Origin: Catonia carolina
Taxonomy: Eukaryota; Arthropoda; Insecta; Hemiptera; Achilidae
Reading direction: 5' to 3'
NCBI GenBank assembly: GCA_035578175.1
Contig: JAQMRL010000008.1
Coordinates: 12,232,541 to 12,296,540 of the forward strand
DNA: 64,000 nucleotides
Numbering within the stretch: the stretch's first letter is position 1; every line of letters starts with the position of its first letter. Position numbers and translations under genes: made by a program. The notes beneath the pieces are model-generated. The model did not search any database. It had not been told where the DNA came from and saw nothing but the letters and a program-made list of their open reading frames with translations. Below, in pieces: positions 43,538 through 54,345 of this stretch.

Positions 43538-43755
43538 GTGAAATATTTCTTTTTCTCCTTCTCCTTCTACTTCGACTCCTACTCCTTCTCCTCCTCCTCC
43601 TCCTCCTCCTCCTCCACCTTATTCTTCTTCTTCTTCTCCTTCTTTTCCTACTCCTTCTCCTCCTCCTCCTCCTCCTCCACCTTATTCTTCTTCTCCTTCT
43701 TCTCCTCCTCCTCCTCCTTCTCCTCCTTTTTCTTCTACTTCTTCTTCTTCTTCAA
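43538..43755 (-). repeat. Polypyrimidine (CTT/CCT)n tract on a LINE 3' tail
   Basis: About 215 bp of TTC/TCC triplets. It abuts the 3' end of the LINE pseudogene at 43756, whose minus-strand end reads GGTTTGAAGAAGAAGAAG, so the tract is an expanded LINE tail. Leu/Ser/Phe repeat frames here are not genes. Confidence 0.85.
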
Positions 43756-44440
43756 ACCAAGGATTAGGCCACAGCCTGTTCTGAACTCATTAACTGTATC
43801 ATCTATCTCCATCTTCTCCTAGGTCTACCGACATCCCTTTCACCTTCTGGAGCACACCAGTGTGCCTGCTTAAGTATCCTGTGATCTGACATCCTTGCCA
43901 TGTGCTGTCTCCAACTTTAGCAATAATCCTTTTCTTTCAAGTTGTAAATACCCAATTCTGACCTGATTTCCTCATTTCTTATTCTGTCCAAGCGTGTACA
44001 TCCCTTAGTTACTCGAAGAAATCTCATCTCTGCAGTCTAGATTCTCCGCTTTTGGGTTTTTGTTGTTGTCCACGCCTCACTTCCGTACAGAATAACTGAA
44101 GCTGCCATAACTTTATAGAACTTAAGTTTTGTGACCTTTCTCACTCTATTTCCCAAATTTCTGCTCTTAGTCCCGCATATCCTTTGGACTTTGCTCCATT
44201 TTTGCTCTATGTTCAAATCAGAATCAGATCCCACGACACACTCTAAAAATAACGAAAGTGAGATACTCTCTCCATGCCGGTAATATCCACAACTATTTTT
44301 GAACGAACGGGATATTTGCACTTAAAAGCCATTACTTTGTTTTTATCAATGAAAATGTTAAAGCCAAAATCTTTACAGTTTGTGTAACACATGGACCACC
44401 CGTTTAAGATCATCTTCTGTCTCCTGCACAATCCACAAAT
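43756..44440 (-). pseudogene. Decayed RTE-like LINE RT C-terminus
   Basis: Minus-strand pieces read FIDKNKVMAFKCK, NRVRKVTKLKFYKVMAASVI and LYGSEAWTTTKTQKRRI. A stop interrupts, and the same frame continues as TAEMRFLRVTKGCTRLDRIR, NEEIRSELGIYNLKEKDYC, another stop, then SWRQHMARMSDHRILKQAHW and GERDVGRPRRRWR. This matches the C-terminal half of RTE-type proteins such as the one at 13940-14803. At least three stops, plus frame changes, show old decay. Confidence 0.85.
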
Positions 44441-45403
44441 AAAAAAGGATTCAAATAACTACTGTCATTAAACTTAATACCAGGACTAACGCTGCGTGAA
44501 ATATTTCGACCGGAATTTAGTTACCCTGACGAAACGAGGTCATACTAAAAACTTTTAGGACTTTAACTAAATAGGTAAGGATTAGTTTTTTTTTCTTTTA
44601 GGCCCAAATTTAGACCACGTGAGGTGACTTTAGACGTTTCTAGAAATTTAACAGCCCTCATTCTCAGCATTCGCTTACGGTTGGCTTTTCTCCTTTCATT
44701 TGTCCATCCGGTGTTCTGTTTTTGCTCTTCATGAAAGCCCTTAAAATCCGTAATTAGTTGTCTGAAGTTTAGTTTTATATATTATCTCATACTCTATTGA
44801 TAACGTCCAACAGTTTATTAATTTTATAATTTAAGAATATGCACACCGAACAATGAACGGTAGTGCGTGATAAATATACATATATATATATATATATATA
44901 TAAAACTATATTTTTGTTTATTACATTATTTAAATCAAATATTCAAAATCGGTGGAGAAAACTTCAATTGCAAATAAAGATATATCAAAGAATGACATTT
45001 GAACTTTGTAAGTAAAAAATTCGATCGTTTGCAACTATCGTTCTTGTTAAATCAGCAACAATAAAATATAATTGACAGAGAAATATTTGAATGAAGATTT
45101 CTGAGACATTCTCTCCTTCGATTCAATGAATTCCAATCAAATAAAGTCATGACAAATGTAAAACAGTGTCTATCAACTTTCAATTTTAAGTGTGAAATAA
45201 ATCGACTAGATTTTATTCTTGTCAATTAATATTATATTCTCAAAATGGTTACTGTCAATTTCGTTTCCGAACTTTTTTTTGAAAAAAAAATTCTTGCTAT
45301 TCACTTCCAAGTTTTAAAAATAATTTAAGTTGAATTTTTTTGAATCGAAAATTTCGTTAAATTTCTCAAAATAAAAGCATTGAGTAAAGTGCATGCCAGG
45401 TTA
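44441..45403. other. Unassigned spacer with (TA)n
   Basis: A pure TA tract of about 26 bp lies at 44879-44904. No gene or repeat family recognised. Confidence 0.5.
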
Positions 45404-45465
45404 CGAGATGTAACTATTTAATAACGAGACTGACGTAAAAAATTTAATTTTAATTTTATACACAA

Positions 45466-46054
45466 TCACTTATTGACACCTTTAATTAACACTCCTTCTC
45501 TATCCCTACAACGCTCCATGCAAATTTTCCATTGTTGGAAATAGTGCTGGAAGTTATCTTCTGTCAGCTCCTTTACGACACGTGCCGCTGTCTCTTTTAA
45601 ACCTTCCACAGAGTCAAATCTTGTCCATTTTAATGCAGATTTCACCTGAGATAACAGGTATAAATTACATGTTGCAAGATCTGGTGAATAAGGTGGATGT
45701 TCTAACACATAGATGCTGTAGTTGGCTAGGAACCTCTTGACAGATAACGCGGAATGAGCTGGCGCATTGTCTTGGTGGAGAACCCATGATTTGTCCCTCC
45801 ACATTTCGGGACGTTTTTTCCTTACTCTTTGACATAGTTTAGAAAGTATCTCAAGGTAGTATAGATTAATTGTTTGACCTTCGGGAACCCAGTGAAGGTA
45901 CACAATCCCGCGGATATAAAAAAACAATCATGATTGCTTTAAATTTTGACTTGCTCATTCGAGCTTTTTTGGCTCTCGGTGAAGTTCGGCTCTTCCAGTG
46001 CATGGATTGGTGCTTCGTTTCCAAATCATAAGTAAAAAAACCTCGTTTCATCAC
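45466..46054 (-). pseudogene. mariner transposase C-terminal part, defective
   Basis: Two overlapping frames read TYDLETKHQSMHWKSRTSPR, then after a 1-base slip FYIRGIVYLHWVPEGQTINL, RQRVRKKRPEMW, VLHQDNAPAHSALSVKRFL, LEHPPYSPDLATCNLYL and LKETAARVVKELTEDNFQHY, ending at GVNK. These are the catalytic region motifs of mariner (D,D34D) transposases. The first catalytic aspartate, normally in an FFD..GIV context, is Tyr here, the second (HQDNAPAH) is kept, and the third (normally P.DY/DF) reads CNLYL, so it is lost. The DNA-binding N-terminus is missing. No activity is expected. Confidence 0.85.
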
Positions 46055-46074
46055 AATGTTATATGTACTACCTG

Positions 46075-46262
46075 TTCCCTAAGGTGAAATCTGCATTAAA
46101 AGGGACAAGATTTGAGTCTGTGGAAGTTGTAAAAGAAAAAGCGGCACGTTTACTGAAAGCGCTGACAGAAGATGACATTCAGCACTGTTTTCAACAGTGA
46201 AAAATTTTCATGGAGCGTTGTAGGGATAGAGAAGAAGTGTACATTGAAGGTGACAATAAGTG
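46075..46262 (+). pseudogene. Second, inverted copy of mariner transposase C-terminus
   Basis: The plus strand encodes FPKVKSALKGTRFESVEVVK, EKAARLLKALTEDDIQHCFQ, a stop, and FMERCRDREEVYIEGDNK, the same C-terminal end as the minus-strand copy. It lies inverted within the same element and faces outward to the right terminal repeat. Confidence 0.85.
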
Positions 46263-46480
46263 ATTATGTATAAAATTAAAATTAAATTTTTTACAACGTC
46301 AGTCTCGTTATTTAATAACCACACTTCGTATAATTCTGTATATGGTTAAAAGCGCGTATAAATTATAATTGTGATGTTTTCATTAAAAGTGTCACATATT
46401 TTTCTGAGTCACTGCTGAAGCAACTGATTCGATGACCGATGTTTGTTTACTCAACATATCTTTTTTACGATGACCGAGTT

Positions 46481-46631
46481 TAGTGTCTTTTACACCTCTA
46501 TTTCTTTTTTTTATTGATTCAATCATATAATTGGCTTACCATGTGATAAGAAACAGAACTATTTTTTCTAGCCCTACAACTAACAGATGAGTGCAAATAA
46601 TTTAACACTCCACCTGCCGGTTATGGGCACG
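46481..46631 (-). repeat. SINE-B fragment, 5' part
   Basis: TAGTGTCTTTTACACCTCTA, TTATAAGAAACAGAAC-like and AATAATTTAACACTCCACCT mark the upstream half of SINE-B; the tail half is missing. Confidence 0.7.
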
Positions 46632-46645
46632 GGTAAATATTGTAA

Positions 46646-47248
46646 GCGTACAGCGTAAGCCAACAACTTTTTGTAAGACCGAAAGTTAATAAATCCTTTT
46701 TTGCTAAAACTTTTGTTTTTTTAGGTCCGAAGTGTTTTAATCTGTTGCCTATTGAAATTAAAAATAGCTTAAACATGTTAATATTTTCAAGAAAGGTTAA
46801 AGATTGGCTCAATGACATAACTGATGTTGATTCACTTGTAAGAATTGTTAGTTAGCGTTGGTGTTTTACCGTTGCTGACTTGCAGTGATTGGTATTCAGT
46901 CCTTGTAGGAATTTACTGATCTTGGTAAATTATATAACAATAATAACTGATTTAATGTTAGTCATGTACAGGAGAATATCTGCTCTGAAGACTGACGGCT
47001 TGGTTAATATTGTTGTTTTAAAAAGTATAGTTAACATGCGCTGTAGCTGCTGCTACAATTTTAATTGTCATATGTAATGGATGACATCATTTGATTTGTA
47101 ATTCATTTATAATTCATTTGTCAACTTGTTATGTATTTTTTTTGTATATAACCACCGTTTACTTGAGTTGGTGGTTATTTATTCCTACTTTATAGTAGAT
47201 AAGATACAATTTTGTATTTGTATAAAGTGGAATAAATAAATAAATAAA

Positions 47249-47283
<35 letters not shown>
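46646..47283 (+). pseudogene. LINE 3' end: RT C-terminal tail and 3' UTR
   Basis: An open stretch from 46646 encodes KSFFAKTFVFLGPKCFNLLP then IEIKNSLNMLIFSRKVKDWL, ending at TAG 46853-46855. This is the conserved C-terminal tail of CR1/Jockey-group ORF2 (GPKCFN.LP pattern). A 3' UTR of about 370 bp follows, with an AACCACC...GGTGGTT hairpin near 47151-47177, and the copy ends in (AAAT)n(TTA)n at 47230-47283. Only the last roughly 70 codons survive. Confidence 0.75.
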
Positions 47284-47284
<1 letters not shown>

Positions 47285-48160
47285 TTCACGCTAGTTTACT
47301 TTATCTGAAAATATTAAATAGATGTCTTATAAAAACAGCAAATAAAATAAAATGAAACGAGACATTGTGAAATTCATTGTATTGTAATCATTGTATCGTT
47401 TATTATATTTTGGATTTAAAGTAATTAAAAGTTCATGTTAATGACAGTTATTATGGTAAACGAATAAAAAAATACACACAGCTTTTTTTGAGGTTTATGA
47501 TATATTTAAAAACAAAAATATTATTTGTTTTAAGTGTATATAAGAAATACAACAACACCTGGGTTTGTAATTTGTATTTAATTTAATCTGAAAATCCGGA
47601 AAAAGATCTATAATTACATTTACTTACTCCTTTAAAAAATAATGAATAAACGATATAAAAGTTTATTGCAAACAGATGTACGCACGCGAATGTACGAATT
47701 CAGCCTATTACTTAGAATTAAACACGTTTTTATATTTTCATCTGCTAACACAACAACAAAAATACAAGAGAAATCCCCATTAGGAGAAAGCTGCTTTTAA
47801 CAGATTCACTTTTATACGAAAAAAACGGATTCATTAAAAACAGATGTTTTTATCTGACAAAAGCATTATAAATTGTTAACTTAATCTTTAAAAATTAACA
47901 AAAGAAAGAGAGACAAAGTGAGTATATGGTCTGTGCAGGTGTACTTACATATTATATATTTAAGAAAAAAGGGTAGGAGGGTGTGTGGAAGGGGTAGAGC
48001 GAGAGAGGAGTAATCATATTAAAGATTTACACTCATTTAAGTAGGTACCTTGTTATTAGGCTATTACAAATTTTTTGCAGATAACTTTTTCATTTTAATT
48101 AATAATCTTTTAAGTAATTTTGACTTTCTCTTCCCCTATTAGAACATTATGCCCATAATG
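47284..48160. other. AT-rich spacer
   Basis: No gene or family recognised. GACTTTCTCTTCCCC at 48122 resembles a damaged HINE-like 5' end but is too short to call. Confidence 0.5.
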
Positions 48161-48162
48161 TC

Positions 48163-48800
48163 CATAACAGGCAGGTGGAATGTTAAATTAATTGCACTCG
48201 ATCTCCTATTTCCAGGGCTAGAAAAAATAGTTCCGTTTCTTATCACGTGGTCAACCAATTATATGACTGAACTATTTAAGAATAGAAGAGGTAGAGGTGT
48301 AAAAGACACTAGGTACAGTTATCTCCTCTGAAAGTATAAATTTCATTATATAGCCAGACCCTGTGGTGAATGAAGTAAAGGTTTCATTTGCAGGGTGCAA
48401 AGCAGATGCTTTTCGGAGGGTCTGACATGCTGATAAGCATAGGCTGCTTTTGTACTCAGTGAGAAAGGCCATGGGTAACCACTTTTACTCTAACTTTTAC
48501 ACTTTACTTTTAAATGACTGAATCATTTAAGAACGGAAGAGGTAAAGGTGTATAAGACACTACTCAGAATTATCTTCTCTGAGAGTAATGAATTTCATTA
48601 TACAGTCAGACGCTGTGGTGAATGAAGTGAAGGTGTCATTTGCAGGGTGAAAAATATATGCTTTACCGAGGGCTTGGCATGCTGATAAGCATACTTTTCA
48701 ACTCAGTAAGGAAGGCAATGGTAAATTACCTCACTCTTTGTTTTACTTTGTAAAACCTCTAGTGGTTCAAACCAGCTTATCGGCTGATGACATAAACAAC
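48163..48800 (+). mobile_element. SINE-B, partial tandem dimer
   Basis: A first unit (48163 to about 48490) runs from CATAACAGGCAGGTGGAATG to the TGCTGATAAGCATAGGCTGC region. A second unit (about 48511-48800) restarts at ATGACTGAATCATTTAAGAA and runs to the GCTGATGACATAAACAACA tail. Both share TTATCTTCTCTGA- and TGAATTTCATTATACAG-like blocks. Confidence 0.8.
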
Positions 48801-48959
48801 AGGTAAAATATCTTCACGTAATTACCTGCGCATGTTTTAAATAAATACATATTATATTGTGTGCATATTAGCGTTAAGTTTATTTTTATTAACACCTACG
48901 TATTATTACGTTTTGTGTTTTTTTTTTGTTTCTCCATCTCTCTCTTGGTTTACGTTGTT

Positions 48960-49020
48960 CGTTCCGTTAACACGAAAAAATATCCGGCCCCGGGCGTTTC
49001 GTGTTAACCGTGTTCTACTG
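48960..49020 (-). repeat. Isolated pogo/Tigger-type terminal end
   Basis: On the minus strand: CAGTAGAACACGGTTAACAC, then CGTGTTAACGGAACG, flanked by TA at 49021. It resembles Tigger ends with subterminal TTAACACGAA repeats. The rest of the element is absent. Confidence 0.55.
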
Positions 49021-49147
49021 TAGGCCTACTTCGTATAAATAAATTCGCTAAGTACTGTAATTTGATACGTAGCACTTCAACAATGAAATATAACCTAATT
49101 TTTTAATAGGTTAATAAAGGCTAACACATAATTTAGTTTAAAAAAAT

Positions 49148-50131
49148 CTGGTGTGAAACACTCACACAACTTTCTCTTGCCAATGCAAATAATTTACAAT
49201 ATAATTTAACATTAGTAATAAAATATTAGAAATAAACAAAAAACTAACCTCAATAAACATAACCTTATTTTAATCATGAGTGAAACACTCAAAATGTAAA
49301 TCAACCTCAGTCTGGCTTAAAAATACGGAAAATCACTATTTCACGCTAAACTAGGCTCTGTAGAGAAAAATACGTTAAATAAAAGTTGTAGATCTTTAAA
49401 TTTCCTATAAATTTGATTATATACACTTTTGTCGTAAAATGCATACTAAGGCCAAAATCTTAAAAAAATCGATTTTTCACACGTTTTCGTGAGAAAAAAT
49501 CAGAAAATCGCTAATTACTGCTAAACTAAGCGTCATACAAAAAAATGTTTGAAACAGAAGTTGTAGGTTTTTAAATTCTCTACAACTTTTATTATATAAG
49601 TTTTTGCGCTAAAATTTATATTAAAGCCGTAATCTTAAAAAACAACGTTTTTACGTGAAAACAGCCTCACCGAGAATTTCAGCAAACATGGCGCCTACCC
49701 TATCTTGTAGAGAATAAAAAATTGAGTAAAATAGGCGATTTTAAAAAAAATCGTAGGACCAGTTTTTGAGAAAATCGCAAAAAACTGAAAAATTATACGA
49801 ATAAACTACTACTTCCGGTTGACCGATTTTGATGAAAATGTTCGTGTCGCGTCCGGTAGTGGTATGTAACTTAAGTTTCAAGTTTCAAGTTCGTACGATG
49901 TTCCGTTCTTGAGATATTCTGTTCACACACACACACACACACAGACACACAGACACACAGACACACACACAGACACACACACAGACACACACACACAGAC
50001 CAATCGCTAAAAACATGTTTTTTGGATTCAGGGGGTCTGAAAACGTATAGATCCGGTGAAAACTCGATTTCGAAAAATCGACATGAAAACAATACTTTCC
50101 TTCCTATATATTCATATAGGCAAGAGAAAGT
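49148..50131 (-). mobile_element. HINE-like element copy 14, full length
   Basis: CTGGTGTGAAACACTCACAC to GGCAAGAGAAAGT, (CA)n with regular CAGACA interruptions at 49923-49999. Sequence agreement with copy 13 at 40559-41495 is high, so they are close relatives. Confidence 0.95.
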
Positions 50132-50308
50132 AAAAATACAATTCATGTAAAATAATGTAAAAATGTAAGGTAATCATTTAATTATTGTAAACCTAATGTA
50201 CATACTGTAATCCTTAGTTTATGTTAGCTTACATGTTTTTATTATGTAACTGTATCGTTAAAAACTAAATATAATGATGCGACCATAATAAAACTAATTG
50301 TAAAAAAT

Positions 50309-50354
50309 CAGGTATGAAACATTCACACAACTTTCGCTTGCCAATGCAAATAAT
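50309..50354 (-). repeat. HINE-like 3' end only
   Basis: CAGGTATGAAACATTCACAC and AACTTTCGCTTGCCAATGC match the terminal hairpin and internal inverted repeat of the family; nothing else remains. Confidence 0.7.
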
Positions 50355-50373
50355 GAGGATTGCTTATTGCAGA

Positions 50374-50407
50374 GTTGCTTATTGTTCTGAATTGAACAGA
50401 TTGCAAC
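50374..50407 (+). repeat. LINE/SINE-A 3' tail hairpin, isolated
   Basis: GTTGCTTATTGTTCTGAATT and GAACAGATTGCAAC form a two-part stem (GTTGC/GCAAC and TGTTC/GAACA). It is the same tail that ends SINE-A at 4421 and the LINE at 11284. Confidence 0.75.
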
Positions 50408-50711
50408 GTACACAAATTGGGAATAAAAAAAGTTAATTATTATCATTATTAAATTTTATTTTAAATATTGTGACAATATCGAAGCCGAATATGGTTCAAG
50501 AAATTTCTAGTATTTAATTCATAAAATGATAAAAGAGTAGATAATAGAGTGAAAAAGTTACAATAGGGTTAGTTATAAAAGGATACCTATTTATAAAGGG
50601 TCTTTGTTGTACAACTATTTATGAAAGGGTCGGTTGATTACCTGTAACACCTTTTATTCTATTTACAATAGATCTATTTACTTGTTTACAAAAGACTTGT
50701 TTACTAAAGAC

Positions 50712-50965
50712 ACTAGTCAGAGTTATCTCCTCTGAGAGTAATGAATTCCACTATGCAGCCAGACCCTGTGGTGAATGAAGTGAAGGTGTCATTTGCAGGG
50801 CGGAAAGTGAGTGCTTTTCGGAGGGCCTGGCGTGCTGATAAGCATACTCTTTCAACTCAGTGAGGAAGGCAATGGTAAACCACCTCACTCCTCGTTTTTA
50901 CTTAGTAAAACCTCTAGAGGTTCAAACCAGCCTTTCGGCTGTTGACCTAAACAACAACAATAGTT
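50712..50965 (+). mobile_element. SINE-B copy, 5'-truncated, with 5-bp duplication
   Basis: Runs from ACTAGTCAGAGTTATCTCCT to CCTAAACAACAACAATAGTT, flanked by AAGAC on both sides (50707-50711 and 50966-50970). It is one of the least decayed copies and defines the tail sequence. Confidence 0.85.
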
Positions 50966-51052
50966 AAGACTTTTCCAGTAAAAAGGGGTTTTTGTACTTT
51001 ATTATTTGCATCGAATTTCTCTGCTTCTCTGGAATTATATTTTTGAACCGCC

Positions 51053-51090
51053 TATATAAAGAGACCCCCGAGACGGTCAGTGGGTCAGTA
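51053..51090 (+). promoter_or_regulatory. LTR core promoter, copy 3
   Basis: TATATAAAGAGACCCCCGAG then GGTCAGTGGGTCAGTATTCG, matching copy 1 in spacing and sequence. Confidence 0.55.
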
Positions 51091-51596
51091 TTCGTTTGAT
51101 CTTTGACGGACGAGTGTTTACTACGTGTGTTAGAAGGTAACTCCATTAAAACATGTCAACGGGTTTCCTAAGCATTGTTATTCAGTTTTATTGTGAATGC
51201 GCATTCTATATAATTATTTGTAAGTAGTATTAAGTAATTTATTGAGTTATTTATTGTATTACTTTATTATAATTAGTTTATTATTTATTCTGTAAATCTT
51301 TTAGTGTAATAAATACTTGTAATTGTAAACTTTAGTGTAATTAATTATTTAATTATCTAGATCCCGAAACGGACCTTAGCGATAAGTGTCACAATATTTT
51401 AAATTGAAATAAATTATTATAATTTTTAATTAAATTATTATAAATAAATTTTCCTTAAAACGAAACACCTTTAAAATTGAGTCATATAATCTTGATTTGA
51501 TGATACAGTATCAAAACCGGTAAAAAAATGAGTAAAAATTACTGATAAAGATTAGTTAGAATTTTATAGGGGTTTGTCGACCATTTATTGAATTTT

Positions 51597-51715
51597 TGAA
51601 GAAAAAAGTCCGATTGTTATGGACAATAGAACTAATGCAAATGGTGAATAAATAAAATTTACTAATGAAAAAATGCGAGGCCTGACCGGGAATCGAATCC
51701 GGGTGGTTTGGGATT
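51597..51715 (-). repeat. SINE-D-like fragment, reverse
   Basis: The minus strand has a B box GGATTCGATTCCCGG and the GTCAGGCCTCGCATT joint. It is followed by a body with TTTGCATTAGTTC like the copies at 28658 and 53846. The A-box part is lost. Confidence 0.6.
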
Positions 51716-52222
51716 TATTTAAAAAGAATTTCTGTATTTTGCAATGGTTATCTCCCATCGGGTTTTCTAACTGGATTACCGAAATTAACTGAATAGAGGT
51801 TGTTCATTGTTGTCTCGTTAATGTCAACTCCCCGACGGTCAGTTCGTGTGTTCATTAGTCAAATACCATCATTGGCTGTGTTTTACGCTACATATTGTGT
51901 GAGTTACATTTAAATAAAACATTAGGATGGAGCTTTTCCGGGAAAGTCATCTACTGTATATTTGAAAACAAAACACAACGCACAACAGCTTCCATTCTTA
52001 ACTTGTAGTACTATTGTTGAATTTTGTATCGTCGTTCTTCGTGTTTTCTATTCAATTCACGAGGGAATGAATACTCCTCCATTATCATCAGTCTTATTCG
52101 TCTATCTACTTGTATTTACTTGTTTAAAACTTCAGTTTTCAACAAATCTCAAATATTATCTACACCGTTTATAATATTCTAAATTTATTTAAACTGTTAC
52201 TTATGAATGTTAACAAAGCGTT
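51716..52222. other. Unassigned spacer
   Basis: A 70-residue frame at 51962-52174 has no recognisable features. Confidence 0.5.
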
Positions 52223-53089
52223 AAAAAACTAACCTCAATAAGCATAACCTAATTTTAATCGTCAGTGAAAGACGCAAAATAAAAAAATCGACCTCAGTTT
52301 GTGTTAAAAATATGGAAAAACCATTCTTTCACGCTAAACTAGGCTCTGTAAAGAAAAATTCTTTAAATAAAAGTTGTAGATCTTTTAATTTTCAATAAAT
52401 TTGATTTATCCACTTTTGTCGTAAATTGCATACGAAGGCCGATATCTTAAAAAAAAATCGATTTTTCACACTTTTCGTGAGAAAAAAACAGAAAATCGCT
52501 AATTACCGCTAAACTAAGCGTTATACAAAAAACAATTTACATAAACTTTAAAAATTTTTAAAAGTTGTAGGATTTTAAATTTACTAACTTTTATTGTATT
52601 CATTTTTGCGCTAAAATACATATTAAAGCCGTAATCTTAAAAAAAGTTTTTTTTACGTGAAAACAGCCTCACCAAGAATTTCAGCAAACATGGGGCTTAC
52701 CCTATCTTGTAAAGCATAAAAAATTTAGTAAACCAGGCGATTTTTAAAAATATCGTAGGACCCGATTTTGAAAAAATTGCAAAAAAGTGAAAAATTACAC
52801 GAATAAACTACTAACTTACTTCCGGTTGACCGATTTTAATGAAAATGTTCGGTTCGGGTCCGGTAGTGGTGTCTAACTTAAATTTTAAGTTTCAAGTTCG
52901 TACGATGTTCCGTTCTTAAGATATTCTGTTCACACACACACACAGACACACAGGCACAGACCAATCGCTTAAAACATGTTTTTTGGGTTCAGGGGGTCTG
53001 AAAACGTGTGATCCGGTAAAAATTAGATTTCCAAAAATCGACATGAAAACAATACTTTCCTTCCTATATATTCATATAGGCAAGAAAAA
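52223..53089 (-). mobile_element. HINE-like element copy 15, 3'-truncated
   Basis: Begins within the family at AAACTAACCTCAATAAGCAT, so hairpin and internal repeat are absent; the 5' end is present but mutated (GGCAAGAAAAAT). Short CA/CAGA tract at 52932-52957. Confidence 0.88.
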
Positions 53090-53805
53090 TAATAAATGAG
53101 TAAAAACGCTTCACCTAATTCTGTGACATGAATGGATTTACCCCGAATGAAGTCGAGTACATTTAAAATGAAAAGATGATGTTATTAAATAAATAAAAGA
53201 TTTAAAAATGATAGAAGAATGGTAGAAAGAAAGTGAGGTAATTTTCTTGGAGAATATAATTTTCAGGATTAATGTTTATCATTCAGGATATGGAACGATT
53301 TGGCTTAAATAAGTATGGAAGATAAGATATTTCAAGTATCTACTTGAAATATACTTAAATAAATATAAGTATATAAAATATGTTATATACTCACATAAAA
53401 GTCTGCATAGAAATGAGATGAAAATAAATCATGGATCAAGCAAGAAGGATAGAATGACTGAGAAAGGAAGAACGCATAGGAATGGGGTTCGACTTTAACA
53501 GATTCACTGGAGTGTATTTAAGCAGATGAAATGTTTTACATCTCTTACCAAGGAGGTAAGAAAATCCAATTGAATGGTTTTCCATGGTGACAATAACCTT
53601 CTAAGATACGATTGTATTTTTATGAAACCAAACACAAGATTTATGTGTAAGCGGTCAGTATTCAGCTACAGCTGTAATAATCAGCTGATTATTAAATACT
53701 ATTTTTTATTAAATTGTAATTTTTCAAATTCAAGGTTATCACAAATTTTAGTATATTTTAAACATTTAAAAAAAATATTTTATAAAAATTTCTTAAAACA
53801 CTAAG
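53090..53805. other. Unassigned spacer
   Basis: A 76-residue frame at 53574-53804 shows no domain. Nothing else recognised. Confidence 0.5.
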
Positions 53806-54345
53806 TTTGGAGACTAGCATGATACCGGAGTGAAACGTGGGTGATGTATTTTTGGTTTAACGTCTGACTGTTCTGCAATGACTGCTAATGCTGACGGTGA
53901 AGGATGAAATGATTTTTTTTGTAACGTATGAAAATAGTCCGTGCCTGAATGGGATTTGAACCCAAGACGTGGGTGATAAGGGCTGTAGAAAGAAATAGGA
54001 TAGAAGCTTTTGAAATATGGTTTTATGTGGTTAATAAGTGGGCGGACAAAATAAGTAATTTAGAGGTTCTTAGGCGAGTAGGCGAAAAAAAAGTATATTG
54101 AAACATCTTACCAGAACAAGGTATAGGCTAGTGGGGAATATCTTAAGACAACCAGGTATTGCTTTATCATTAATGGAGGCTAATATTGAGGGAGTGAATT
54201 TTAGGAGAAGGTAAAAGTTAGAATATTTAAAGCAAATTACAAAAGATGTAGGTTGTTGCAGGTATGTAAATATGAAACGACTTGCGCAAGATAGTACAAT
54301 TTGGAGAACTGCATCAAACCAGTCGAGAGACTGATGACAAAAAAT
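53806..54345 (+). pseudogene. Decayed LINE RT C-terminus, interrupted by SINE-D
   Basis: SETWV before the SINE and RNRIEAFEIWFYVVNKWADK, ISNLEVLRRVG, then after frame damage KLEYLKQITKDVGC, RYVNMKRLAQDSTIWRTASN and QSRD follow the C-terminal pattern of an endonuclease-RT LINE (SETW..., NRIEAFEMW..., NEEVLRRV...). Several stops and frameshifts are present. It ends near GAGACTGATGAC and an A-run at about 54345. Confidence 0.75.
53846..53966 (-). mobile_element. SINE-D copy 3, reverse, 11-bp duplication
   Basis: Flanked by ACGTGGGTGAT at 53835-53845 and 53967-53977. Body and B-box (GGATTTGAACCC region, reversed) match the other copies, with a truncated head. It sits inside the LINE pseudogene, so it is younger than that insertion. 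Confidence 0.85.

Larger units (their letters stand above)
45404..46328. mobile_element. Palindromic mariner derivative, copy 1
   Basis: Both ends carry the same mariner terminal repeat, CGAG(A/G)TGT..CTATT.AATAACGAGACTGACG, flanked by TA. Both ends are also joined inward to the C-terminal end of the transposase gene: about 590 bp on the minus strand from the left end and about 190 bp on the plus strand from the right end. The normal 5' end (N-terminus and 5' TIR) is gone. The same architecture, with the junction before CCTGTTCCCTAAGGTG, recurs at 58693-59605. Confidence 0.85.
50469..51393 (+). mobile_element. Solo LTR, copy 3, with nested SINE-B
   Basis: TGTGACAATATCGAAG to GATAAGTGTCACA, flanked by ATAT (50465-50468 and 51394-51397). 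Minus the SINE-B at 50712-50965 it is about 0.67 kb. It keeps the promoter block and the terminal GATCCCGAAACGGACC. Confidence 0.9.

Noticed and set aside
43477..43822. Leu-rich and Ser/Phe-rich frames
   Set aside because: Produced by the CTT/CCT tract that ends a LINE copy.
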